Of a stretch of 15,829 bases of DNA, positions 1-6,591 are shown piece by piece (within the stretch, counting starts at the first letter, position 1; every line of letters begins with the position of its first letter). A program made the translations under genes and the position numbers. The stretch covers positions 1-15,829 of the forward strand of contig ONWJ01000030.1 of assembly GCA_900321535.1 (NCBI GenBank). Direction: 5' to 3'. Below the pieces are notes generated by a model, which searched no databases, was not told the DNA's origin, and saw nothing but the letters and a program-made list of their open reading frames with translations. This DNA is from an uncultured Erysipelotrichaceae bacterium (GTDB lineage: Bacteria; Bacillota_I; Bacilli_A; RFN20; CAG-826).

Positions 1-1
1 A

Positions 2-235
2 AAACGTTATCGGGGGCAAGGATATGGCAAAGCATTATTCCAGGCTTTCGTTCTCCAAGCTAAAAAAGAAGGCTTTCGTTCTTTGAGGGTTGATACCCAC
101 GAAGGCAACGCCATCATGCGCCATCTTCTTGAGCAATCAGGCTTCCAGTTTTGCGGTCGAGTGATCCTTCCGCCGGCCGAGGATAGAATGGTGTTTGAAC
201 GCGTTCTAAGTGAATCTGAGATTCAAAAGGATTAG
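2..235 (+). CDS. GNAT-family N-acetyltransferase, C-terminal part (5' end outside window)
   Basis: The first 234 bases read without a stop as 77 residues ending in TAG. The segment starts with KRYRGQGYGKALFQAF, which matches motif A of GNAT acetyltransferases (Q/R-x-x-G-x-G/A), the loop that binds the acetyl-CoA pyrophosphate. It continues with VDTHEGNAIMRHLLEQSGFQFCGRV, the usual family pattern in which an Asn begins the last helix (N-x-x-x-x-x-L-x-x-x-G-F) before the final strand. These are the CoA-binding half and the C-terminal strands. The N-terminal part that would define the acceptor substrate is missing, so the substrate cannot be named. The protein is probably cytosolic. It is an ordinary housekeeping-type GNAT as far as can be seen. 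Confidence 0.85.
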   Translation, partial: KRYRGQGYGKALFQAFVLQAKKEGFRSLRVDTHEGNAIMRHLLEQSGFQFCGRVILPPAEDRMVFERVLSESEIQKD

Positions 236-329
236 TTCTCCCCACAGTCATTTTCTACGTTATTTGCTTATCAAAAACTTAAAAAGTTTGCAAAAACCAT
301 CTAATTTCATAATGCATATTGGTTTTTCA

Positions 330-349
330 CACGTTTGAAAATAAACGTG
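330..349. promoter_or_regulatory. Inverted repeat, possible operator upstream of the galactanase relic
   Basis: A perfect 7-bp inverted repeat, CACGTTT (330-336) and AAACGTG (343-349), is separated by 6 bases. It lies just upstream of a plausible -10 box (TAAAAT, 374-379) and 54 bp before the ATG at 403. The stem is AT-rich and not followed by a T-run, so an operator for a sugar-responsive repressor is a better reading than a terminator. The assignment to a LacI-type regulator is inference from position and symmetry alone. Confidence 0.35.
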
Positions 350-402
350 GTTTTGCTGGCGTTCTTTCTCAAGTAAAATGCGGCTAGCTACTGGAGTCGT
401 TT

Positions 403-602
403 ATGAAAAATAGTGTTTTTTATGCGCATCCTGCGCTTTGCTTGGGGCGTTCTACTGGGAACCAGCTTGGATTCCTAACGCTAACGTCGGATGGGCTAGC
501 GAAGGATCGAAATGCTCGTGGTCCAACCAAGGATTCTTCTCTTATGATGGGAAGGCAATGCCAAACATTGGACTCGTTCAATCGATGATTCCTAACGCGT
601 AA
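403..602 (+). pseudogene. Relic of a GH53 arabinogalactan endo-beta-1,4-galactanase (C-terminal end, frameshifted)
   Basis: Frame 3 from about 435 to the stop at 600-602 encodes GAFYWEPAWIPNANVGWASEG, then SWSNQGFFSYDGKAMPNIGLVQSMIPNA. This matches the C-terminal end of GH53 endo-galactanases, which typically read GVFYWEPAWIP...GWAS...SW.NQALFDFNGKALPS. The frame has a TAG at 411-413 and no usable start. A start with a good ribosome site (GGAG, then ATG at 403) sits in another frame, which gives a meaningless 61-residue product. A one-base slip in the T-run at 416-421 would join MKNSVF to the galactanase frame. Both family catalytic glutamates and nearly the whole barrel are missing, so this looks like a large internal deletion plus a frameshift. 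Family identity is strong by motif. The deletion history is inferred. Confidence 0.8.
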
Positions 603-620
603 TCCTAAACGAACATTCCT

Positions 621-677
621 AAAAGCCGGGACAATATGGACGAACGAATCACTCGTCCTGCCCCGGTTTTCTTTTTT
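621..677 (+). terminator. Rho-independent terminator after the galactanase relic
   Basis: A long interrupted hairpin: AAAAgCCGGG (621-630) pairs with CCCGGTTTT (662-670), and inside it GGACGA (638-643) pairs with TCGTCC (653-658). A T-rich run extends to 677. It is the natural end of the decayed galactanase gene and has stayed intact. The T-run also occupies the -35 region of the next promoter. Confidence 0.8.
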
Positions 678-708
678 CCCAATCAAATAGCCTTGTATAA
701 TGGGGCCA
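673..708 (+). promoter_or_regulatory. Promoter of the alkD-like gene, giving a leaderless mRNA
   Basis: A perfect TATAAT lies at 696-701, with TG directly in front of it (694-695). Counting the hexamer as -12 to -7 puts +1 on A708, which is the A of the ATG of the next gene. The -35 region falls in the T-run of the preceding terminator and shows no good consensus. No Shine-Dalgarno site has room to exist, so the transcript would be leaderless. The start point is inferred from the consensus. Confidence 0.65.
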
Positions 709-1385
709 TGGAAGTAGTGAAGAAATTCTTGTTCGACCACAAAGATGAGGGCTATCGTTCTTTTACCCTTCCATTGATCCCTAATGTGGATCCTAAGACC
801 TTTATCGGAGTGAGGCTTCCAGTGCTTAAGAAATACGCGAAGGAATTAGACCCATCAACACGGAAAGCCTTCTTAAAAGAACTCCCACACTTTTATCACG
901 AAGAGAATATTCTGCATGCTTTTATGCTTAGCAACATCAAGGAATATGATGTCTTTATTTCTTATGTGGATCAGTTCCTTCCGTTTGTTTCGAATTGGTC
1001 TGTCTGCGATACGATTTGCAACAAGCACTTGAACAAATACAAAGATAAACTCATCGTCATCATTTATTCATGGCTAAAAAGCCAAGAAATCTACCGTGTG
1101 AGATACGCGGTGAAATGCTTGATGAATTATTATCTCGGCGATGACTTTAGCGAAGAGCACTTATGCAAAGTAGAAGGAGTCAAACTAGATGATTACTATG
1201 TGAAGATGATGATTGCCTGGTATCTTGCAACGGGGCTCGCTAAAAACTATGAACCGTTTGTAAGAACTTTGGAGGAACGGAGATTTGATGTCTTCGTTCA
1301 CAACAAAGCAATTCAAAAGGCAATTGAGTCTTTCCGTGTTAGCGATGAACACAAGGCTTATTTAAAAACATTGAAGATAAAATAA
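708..1385 (+). CDS. AlkD-like DNA alkylation repair protein (HEAT-repeat DNA glycosylase)
   Basis: 225 residues, the usual length for compact members of the DNA_alkylation family. These proteins remove N3- and N7-alkylated purines from DNA using a superhelix of HEAT-like repeats. Typical family signatures are seen: IGVRLPVLKKYAKEL (residues 33-47) and SNWSVCDTIC (95-104). Active-site equivalents of AlkD from Bacillus cereus (W109, D113, R148, W187) can be placed as W97, D101, R132 and W171. The W-to-D spacing (4) and the R-to-W spacing (39) are identical. Starting at 708 matches the family and the promoter. An in-frame ATG at 636 lies inside the terminator hairpin and would add an unrelated 24-residue extension, so it was rejected. 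The protein is cytosolic, and the next lipoprotein follows 17 bases after the stop, so co-transcription is likely. Confidence 0.85.
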   Translation: MEVVKKFLFDHKDEGYRSFTLPLIPNVDPKTFIGVRLPVLKKYAKELDPSTRKAFLKELPHFYHEENILHAFMLSNIKEYDVFISYVDQFLPFVSNWSVCDTICNKHLNKYKDKLIVIIYSWLKSQEIYRVRYAVKCLMNYYLGDDFSEEHLCKVEGVKLDDYYVKMMIAWYLATGLAKNYEPFVRTLEERRFDVFVHNKAIQKAIESFRVSDEHKAYLKTLKIK

Positions 1386-1402
1386 GAGTCGGAGGAGTTT
1401 TT

Positions 1403-2353
1403 ATGCGTTATGTTGTTTTGATGAAAAGGCTTGCCGTTTTGGCGATGTCCACGGCTTTCCTTTGTTCCTGCGGAAATTCTGGAAATCCCAGCAGTTCCCC
1501 AATATCTTCTAGCCCTGAAGCAACATCATCGAAGGAAGAAACGACCGCCGTCGTTAGTTCTGCAACGTCTTCTATGGCCTCTTCTTCTACAAGTTCAGAA
1601 AAGGAAATAGAGCCTTCTCTTGAAAGCGAGGATTCCGAACTCGTTACGGAGGAAGAACGTTCTAGCGATGAAGTTCTGCCATCAGAAGCATCTATGCAAA
1701 TCGAGTCTTCTGAGGAAAGTTTCATCGAGCAAAGCAGTGAAGCAACTCTTTCAAGTGAAGCGACCCCTGTGGAATACGAAATCGAGGAAAGCGTTTGGAA
1801 TAGCATCATCAATGACGGCTTGATGACAAATACTGACAGCAATTTCACCTGCGTGATGAATAAGTCGATGAAAGATATCGAAAACACCTCCACGAGTACG
1901 TTTTATGTTGATTATGGAAACCTTCAAAGAAGTTACCCTGCTAGTTATGACCTCACGAAAACCATCACCGAGTATTTCGGGCTGCTAGAGTGGGGCAACC
2001 CATCCTCGAAATACAATTACTACACCTATAATGGCTTGGAGGAAAAATGGGAATACCAGGAACTCAATTCCAAATTCTTGCATTTCTATCGCGATGACCT
2101 TGGTATCGTCATCGACCTCGCCTTCTCTGATCTTTCCAATAACGAAGAGAAGCATTGCTATAGCTGCGGCCATAAAAAATCCTATCCATTTGACTCTCCA
2201 TATACGTCAAGAAATTACGACGACATCGAGATATATTTTGAGAATAACCTGCTAAAGAAAATCGCCTATGATTCAGACGGCGCTTTATGGTCATTCGATT
2301 ATTCTAATTACGGAACGACCGATGTTGACCTCCCAATCGTTACTGCTCTTTGA
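1403..2353 (+). CDS. Ser/Glu-rich lipoprotein of unknown function
   Basis: 316 residues. The start at 1403 has a strong GGAGGAG site 5 bases upstream. A later ATG (1421) would still keep the signal peptide. The N terminus is a lipoprotein signal ending in FLCSC, with Cys23 as the predicted lipidated residue, so the protein should be anchored on the outer face of the membrane. Residues 24-125 are a low-complexity Ser/Glu/Thr spacer. Residues about 126-316 form a globular region with HCYSCGH at 251-257. It ends in the pattern IEIYFENNLLKKIAYDSDG then FDYSNYGTTDVDLP, which recalls the last strands of LolA/LppX-like half-barrel lipoproteins of Firmicutes. That likeness is weak, so no function is assigned. 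It lies 17 bases behind the AlkD gene, probably in the same transcript. Confidence 0.75.
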   Translation: MRYVVLMKRLAVLAMSTAFLCSCGNSGNPSSSPISSSPEATSSKEETTAVVSSATSSMASSSTSSEKEIEPSLESEDSELVTEEERSSDEVLPSEASMQIESSEESFIEQSSEATLSSEATPVEYEIEESVWNSIINDGLMTNTDSNFTCVMNKSMKDIENTSTSTFYVDYGNLQRSYPASYDLTKTITEYFGLLEWGNPSSKYNYYTYNGLEEKWEYQELNSKFLHFYRDDLGIVIDLAFSDLSNNEEKHCYSCGHKKSYPFDSPYTSRNYDDIEIYFENNLLKKIAYDSDGALWSFDYSNYGTTDVDLPIVTAL

Positions 2354-2357
2354 GTTT

Positions 2358-2377
2358 GAAAACAAAAATTTGTTTTC
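2358..2377. repeat. AT-rich inverted repeat after the lipoprotein gene
   Basis: GAAAACAAA (2358-2366) and TTTGTTTTC (2369-2377) form a perfect 9-bp inverted repeat around two bases, 4 bases after the stop. No T-run follows and the loop is too short for a normal hairpin. It may be a weak transcription end or a protein-binding palindrome for the promoter about 25 bases downstream. Confidence 0.35.
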
Positions 2378-2401
2378 CGTCATACGTATATAGTTCGTTT
2401 T

Positions 2402-2410
2402 TGGTAGAAT
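2402..2410 (+). promoter_or_regulatory. Extended -10 promoter candidate for the PP2C phosphatase gene
   Basis: TGGTAGAAT fits an extended -10 element (TG-n-TAGAAT), 56 bases before the ATG at 2467. No clear -35 box is seen, as is usual for extended -10 promoters. The leader has no convincing Shine-Dalgarno sequence next to the start codon. Confidence 0.4.
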
Positions 2411-2466
2411 ACTATAAACGAGAAAAGAGTTTCCTCGAATCTTAGGATTTTTCCAAGCAACAACGA

Positions 2467-4095
2467 ATGAACATATTCAAGAAACTTCGTTCCAACATGT
2501 CGTTTCACGCCATCGCCTCTTTGGTTGGGTTGATTTCGTTGTTCGGTCTTATCATCAGCCTTGTTGGCTTCTTTTCTTTGGATAACGCTTACCGCAAAGA
2601 ATACGCCACTTCGACCTACCATATGGCGGATTCTGCCGCCGCTGAGGTCAACGGCGATCATCTTGGCGATTATCTTTTCGAGAACGAATTAACCAAAGAC
2701 GAGTATCAGAAGACGGTCAATCGATTGCAGACGAGCTGCTATAAGTTGAACGTATCTTTGATTTACGTCATCGTCGTCGATACCAGCGATTATGGACGCT
2801 TCACCTCGGTATTCAACGTCGTCAATAACGATGTCGATAACACCAAATACACCCCATGGGCGTTAGGTTATCAACGGAATACCACCAACGATGAATATCG
2901 GGAAAAATACCGTTCGATCTACGAAAGACGTTCCAATTACGAAACGATTTTCCGCACGAATACGACGGACGGCCAACATCCTCATATCACCACGTTGGTT
3001 CCTGTTCTTTCTTCTAGCAGAACTGTGGCCGGGCTTTTGTGCATGCAACGCCCGATCAGCGAAATGAACCGAGCGATGTTGCCATATTTGTTGGCCATTG
3101 TTTTCTCGATCGTCATCATGGCCGTCGTGATTTCTGTTTTGGCGGCTCTATTCGTCAATAAATCCATTATTAAACCCGTTAAGAGGGTATCATTAGAAGC
3201 GGCCCGTTTTGCAAAAGAAAGTTCGATTGCCGCTCCATTAGGAGAGATCAGTAGGTATGAAGTCATCTCCAATTTGGCGAAGTCCATCGATTTGATGGAG
3301 GCTGATACCTTGAAGCACATGGAAGAACTTACTTCCGTTACTGCTGAAAGAGAAAGAATCGGGGCGGAGCTTTCGATTGCTTCCGGCATCCAAAGAGCCG
3401 TCTTGCCTAGTGTCGACAGCGTGCTTGCTGGCCGAACCGACTTTGATATCTATGCTTCAATGAACCCCGCGAAAGGAATCGGTGGAGACTTCTATAACTT
3501 CTTCTTCATCGATGATGACCATCTCGCTTTGATCATCGCTGACGTTTCGGGCAAAGGTGTTCCGGCTGCATTATTTATGATGGTCAGCACCATCGTTTTG
3601 GCTAACCGCGCTCAAATGGGAGGCAGTCCTGCAGAGATTTTGCAATATACGAACGATAGCATCTGCCGTCATAACGAGGCCGGAATGTTCGTTACCGCAT
3701 GGCTTGGTATCCTCCAGCTTTCAACTGGAGAACTCATTTCTGCTAACGCCGGACACGAAGACCCGATTATCTACCGCAAGAAGACTGGACGGTTTGCGCC
3801 TTCCCCAGAAATGCATGGCGTCGTCATCGGCGGCATGGCAGGGCTCCGTTATAACAACCAACAGACAAAACTAGAAAAAGGCGACAAGCTCTTTATCTTC
3901 ACCGATGGACTTTCTGAGGCGAAGAACAAAGCCCGTCAGATGTATTCCGTGATTCGCGTTGTGAAAACGCTGAATGAAAACAAAGACAAGACACCGAAAG
4001 AGATTCTTGAAAATATGCGAGATAGCGTCAACGCCTTCGTTGGAGACGAACCTCAATTCGACGATTTGACGATGCTTTGCATTGAACTGAAATAA
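2467..4095 (+). CDS. Membrane-bound SpoIIE/RsbU-type PP2C serine phosphatase with HAMP domain
   Basis: 542 residues. A transmembrane segment (about 14-38) is followed by an extracytoplasmic sensor region (about 39-205), a second transmembrane segment (206-230), a HAMP-like linker (231-283), and a SpoIIE-class PP2C domain (about 300-541). PP2C motifs are all present: ELSIASGIQRAVLPS (301-315), GGDFYN (339-344), DVSGKG (359-364), NAGH (427-430), FTDGLSEA (478-485) and DDLTM (532-536). The acidic metal ligands D341, D359, D480 and D532/D533 are kept, so the enzyme should be active. Family members dephosphorylate Ser/Thr on STAS-type anti-anti-sigma proteins or similar targets in response to an outside signal. 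No such partner, kinase or sigma factor is encoded in the window. The region 39-205 looks Cache-like in placement and size, but the ligand cannot be told. The start is set by family topology and the next gene follows after 46 bases. Confidence 0.9.
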   Translation: MNIFKKLRSNMSFHAIASLVGLISLFGLIISLVGFFSLDNAYRKEYATSTYHMADSAAAEVNGDHLGDYLFENELTKDEYQKTVNRLQTSCYKLNVSLIYVIVVDTSDYGRFTSVFNVVNNDVDNTKYTPWALGYQRNTTNDEYREKYRSIYERRSNYETIFRTNTTDGQHPHITTLVPVLSSSRTVAGLLCMQRPISEMNRAMLPYLLAIVFSIVIMAVVISVLAALFVNKSIIKPVKRVSLEAARFAKESSIAAPLGEISRYEVISNLAKSIDLMEADTLKHMEELTSVTAERERIGAELSIASGIQRAVLPSVDSVLAGRTDFDIYASMNPAKGIGGDFYNFFFIDDDHLALIIADVSGKGVPAALFMMVSTIVLANRAQMGGSPAEILQYTNDSICRHNEAGMFVTAWLGILQLSTGELISANAGHEDPIIYRKKTGRFAPSPEMHGVVIGGMAGLRYNNQQTKLEKGDKLFIFTDGLSEAKNKARQMYSVIRVVKTLNENKDKTPKEILENMRDSVNAFVGDEPQFDDLTMLCIELK

Positions 4096-4104
4096 CACAT
4101 TAAT

Positions 4105-4113
4105 TGGTATATG
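4105..4113 (+). promoter_or_regulatory. Possible extended -10 element in front of the membrane phosphoesterase gene
   Basis: TGGTATATG resembles TG-n-TATAAT, 10 bases after the phosphatase stop and 28 bases before the next ATG. It could give the next gene its own transcript in addition to read-through. A small stem, CCGC (4115-4118) with GCGG (4128-4131), touches the ribosome site GGGAGG. Both are weak signals. Confidence 0.3.
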
Positions 4114-4141
4114 ACCGCACGTTTATAGCGGGAGGCTCAAA

Positions 4142-5857
4142 ATGAAAAACAAAGTCTTTCTCATCATTCGAATCATCGGGACGGTTCTCGCTTTTTTCAA
4201 CTTCCTGATGTTCTTTGCGATGCGCCCTTGCTGGAGCGGCATCAGCAGCACGCTTGGCTTTAAAGGTGGAAGTAATACCTTCCTCTATTATCTTCCGGTT
4301 GCCATCTGCGTCTTGCTCTTTGTCATCTTGCTTTGCGATTTGATTTTGAAAAAGATCTTCAGCAAGAAGAATTGGCTGCACATCATGTTCTTGGCCATCT
4401 CGGTTGTTTTCTTGGCTGCGATCATCGTCATCATCGTTCTTGGCGCGGTGGATTACATGCGCTTTGTATGGCCGAAGTTCTTCACGGGTGTTGGGGTAGT
4501 TGCAGTTCTTGCCGCGATCTATCTCTTGCTCTTTGTTTATCCAAAGACCCCGTTAAAAGATAGCCGGATCTTCAAATTTGGCATCCTTGGTATTGCAAGC
4601 CTAGTTGCAGTAGGGGTGCTTACCAATTTCAGCATCAACTGGATTACCTATAAACCTGTTGTTTATGCGGTGGAAGACAAATATCAAATCGTCTTCTCCA
4701 CCAACGCGGAATCGGTTGGCTGGGTTGAAATCAATGGGGTGGACTATTATGACACCTATGATGGGAACGCCAGAACCTTCACTAGAGTCCATAAGGTTGA
4801 GGTCCCAATGACCGTCCTTGATAACGCCAAGCAATATACCGTCCACACCAAAAAGACGATCTATGCCGGTCCTTTCGGCGGATTCCTTGGCCGCGATATT
4901 TCTGAGAAGGTGAATTTCAAACCCGTCGATACCAGCGATGGCATCCAATATCTATCGTTCAGCGATATTCACATGAACGATAAGCTTGCTGCTGCAACGG
5001 CAAGCCATGCGGAAAACTATGACTTCTTAGTTTTAGCGGGAGACATCATCTCTGACGTTGAAACATTTGAAGATGCGAACTTCAATAACCAAGTTGCCTA
5101 CAGTATCACCAAAGGTGAAATCCCAGTCGTTTATGCCCGTGGCAACCACGATTTAAAAGGAAGATACGCTCAAGATCTTCATCGATATGCCGGCGCTAAA
5201 GGCGAGAAATTCTATTACAACTTCTACTTCAAAGATGTCTATGGCCTTGTGCTAGATCTTGGCGAAGATCATGACGATGATTGGTGGGAATATTATGAAA
5301 CCGCCCAGTATGATGGATACCGTAAAGAACAGCTAGATTTCCTACAAACCGAAATCGATAAAGGCGACTTCAACGACTATAAATATCATCTTGTCATCAG
5401 CCATATTCCTATCCCGTTCGTGAACTCTCGTCATAACCATGAATATGTGAAAAAGGAAATGACGAGATTGCTGAACCAAATGGATGTCGACATGGCCTTA
5501 TGCGGTCACCAGCATCAAATCATGATCTTCGAACCCGGACTAATCACCCCGGAGACCAAACTCCAATACAACCCGAACTATAAAACCGGTTCCTATAATG
5601 GTTATTTAACCGACTTCAAGTTCCCATCTTTCATGGTGAGCAAACAAGGATATACCTTTGCTGACGGCACGGATATCTCTACCGCGAAGAGCCATATCGG
5701 CATGTTCACGGATGTAGATTTGGTGGGTAAGAAAGAAACCTGTTATTACCTCAATAGCAATGGCGAGCGCGTCGATACGATGAATATGTTCTATGACAAA
5801 GCATATGGAAAACAAATCGTTATCGATTTAGAAAACAAGACATTTCAAGCAAATTAA
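4142..5857 (+). CDS. Polytopic membrane calcineurin-like metallophosphoesterase
   Basis: 571 residues, with a GGGAGG ribosome site at proper distance. About five hydrophobic helices fill the N-terminal third (roughly 8-25, 48-70, 80-102, 112-133, 145-165). A beta-rich segment (about 172-262), like the Fn3-type domain that precedes purple acid phosphatase catalytic domains, comes next. The metallophosphoesterase domain follows (about 268-500) with a complete metal-site set: SDIH (D275, H277), AGDIISD (D301), GNHD (334-337), SHIP (H421) and GHQH (455-458). With five membrane spans the catalytic part may lie on the outer face, but the topology is not proven. The substrate is unknown: the family includes phosphomonoesterases, phosphodiesterases and nucleotidases. 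It lies in the same direction as the PP2C phosphatase, with a second phosphoesterase 1.7 kb further on, which belongs to a different subgroup. Confidence 0.88.
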   Translation: MKNKVFLIIRIIGTVLAFFNFLMFFAMRPCWSGISSTLGFKGGSNTFLYYLPVAICVLLFVILLCDLILKKIFSKKNWLHIMFLAISVVFLAAIIVIIVLGAVDYMRFVWPKFFTGVGVVAVLAAIYLLLFVYPKTPLKDSRIFKFGILGIASLVAVGVLTNFSINWITYKPVVYAVEDKYQIVFSTNAESVGWVEINGVDYYDTYDGNARTFTRVHKVEVPMTVLDNAKQYTVHTKKTIYAGPFGGFLGRDISEKVNFKPVDTSDGIQYLSFSDIHMNDKLAAATASHAENYDFLVLAGDIISDVETFEDANFNNQVAYSITKGEIPVVYARGNHDLKGRYAQDLHRYAGAKGEKFYYNFYFKDVYGLVLDLGEDHDDDWWEYYETAQYDGYRKEQLDFLQTEIDKGDFNDYKYHLVISHIPIPFVNSRHNHEYVKKEMTRLLNQMDVDMALCGHQHQIMIFEPGLITPETKLQYNPNYKTGSYNGYLTDFKFPSFMVSKQGYTFADGTDISTAKSHIGMFTDVDLVGKKETCYYLNSNGERVDTMNMFYDKAYGKQIVIDLENKTFQAN

Positions 5858-5921
5858 AGTGGGTTTTGCAGGAAAAACCGGAAATTAAGAAATCAATACG
5901 TTAAGAATAAGGAGAATACTT

Positions 5922-6506
5922 GTGACGAAGAAGAAGAGTAAAAAAGCGGCGCCTGATTTCAATATCGTGCTGCGACCAAAGGAGAAAATCCTCCATACCG
6001 CCGCGCCGGGAATTGCCGCGAACCTTTTCTTTTTGGTTCCGGCTTTGGTTTGCTTTGCCTTGATCATCGCTTTGCTTACCACCAGCGTTTGGGCATACGT
6101 CAAAGACTATCTTCCAGCTGGGCACACCACGCTAACGATCAGCATCGTTTTGTTTGTTGCTGGAGTTTTCTTGATCATTATGCGCTTCATCGTCATGGGG
6201 CGATTCTATATTGTCACGAACCAAAGACTCATCGTAACAAAAGGCAGAGCAAGGAAGAGCCAAATGTTCTTGAAACTGGAAGATGTGTACGGGGTCTCTA
6301 TCGACCAAAGCTTCTTATATCGCATCTTCCGTTTGGCGGATATCGATTTCCAATCGCCGTCCTCTCAGCCTAGAACCAAATCATTTTTGATTATCTCGTT
6401 CACATCCACGATCTTCAAATTCAACTTCTTATCTAGAAATGATGGGGTGGAGACTTATCGATTGTTAGAACAACTCGTCATGCATAACAAAGAGGAAGAA
6501 AAATAA
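5922..6506 (+). CDS. Bacterial PH-domain (YdbS/YdbT-like) membrane protein
   Basis: 194 residues starting with GTG at 5922. AAGGAG at 5909-5914 is 7 bases upstream, which decides this start. After a basic cytosolic N terminus there are two membrane spans (about 31-55 and 70-92). A bPH_2-type domain follows, with the hallmark GRFYIVTNQRLIVTKG (93-108) and LEDVYGVSIDQSFLYRIFRLADIDF (119-143). This matches the common xxYxVTNxRxIxxxG...IxxVxxxQSxxxRxxxxGxI plan. Proteins of this type are small membrane-tethered modules of poorly known role, sometimes linked to envelope stress or sporulation. The spacing to the preceding phosphoesterase is 64 bases and to the next gene 85 bases, so it may be the last gene of the unit that starts at 4142. 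Confidence 0.8.
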   Translation: MTKKKSKKAAPDFNIVLRPKEKILHTAAPGIAANLFFLVPALVCFALIIALLTTSVWAYVKDYLPAGHTTLTISIVLFVAGVFLIIMRFIVMGRFYIVTNQRLIVTKGRARKSQMFLKLEDVYGVSIDQSFLYRIFRLADIDFQSPSSQPRTKSFLIISFTSTIFKFNFLSRNDGVETYRLLEQLVMHNKEEEK

Positions 6507-6533
6507 GTAGTTATCGCTTGGGTGAGCTGATTA

Positions 6534-6563
6534 AATGCCAACAAGAAATGGCATTGTTATAAT
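6534..6563 (+). promoter_or_regulatory. Extended -10 promoter with overlapping inverted repeat for the aldo/keto reductase
   Basis: TGTTATAAT (6555-6563) is a perfect extended -10 element. It would give a leader of about 20 bases that carries the AAGGGGAA ribosome site before the ATG at 6592. Directly upstream, AATGCCA (6534-6540) and TGGCATT (6549-6555) form a 7-bp inverted repeat with an 8-base spacer. It covers the -35 position, where a repressor would block polymerase. Regulation is inferred from the placement only. Confidence 0.55.
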
Positions 6564-6591
6564 GGCGAAGGAAGCAAAAGGGGAATACAAA

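Noticed and set aside
403..588. Open frame of 61 residues with a good ribosome site
   Set aside because: Its product has no protein-like pattern, and a different frame of the same DNA encodes a clear galactanase C terminus. It is kept as the start of a pseudogene, not as a gene.
636..707. Longer N terminus for the AlkD-like protein (ATG at 636)
   Set aside because: It would lie inside the terminator hairpin and upstream of the TATAAT at 696, and the added residues do not match the family.
420..740. Minus-strand open frame of 106 residues
   Set aside because: It runs antisense through the galactanase relic, the terminator and the alkD promoter, has no ribosome site, and its product is not family-like.
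1408..1893. Minus-strand open frame of 161 residues opposite the Ser-rich lipoprotein
   Set aside because: It arises from the low-complexity Ser/Glu codons of the plus-strand gene and no ribosome site precedes it.
6535..6591. Longer aldo/keto reductase N terminus (ATG at 6535)
   Set aside because: The extension covers the promoter and inverted repeat, and the family N terminus begins right after the ATG at 6592.
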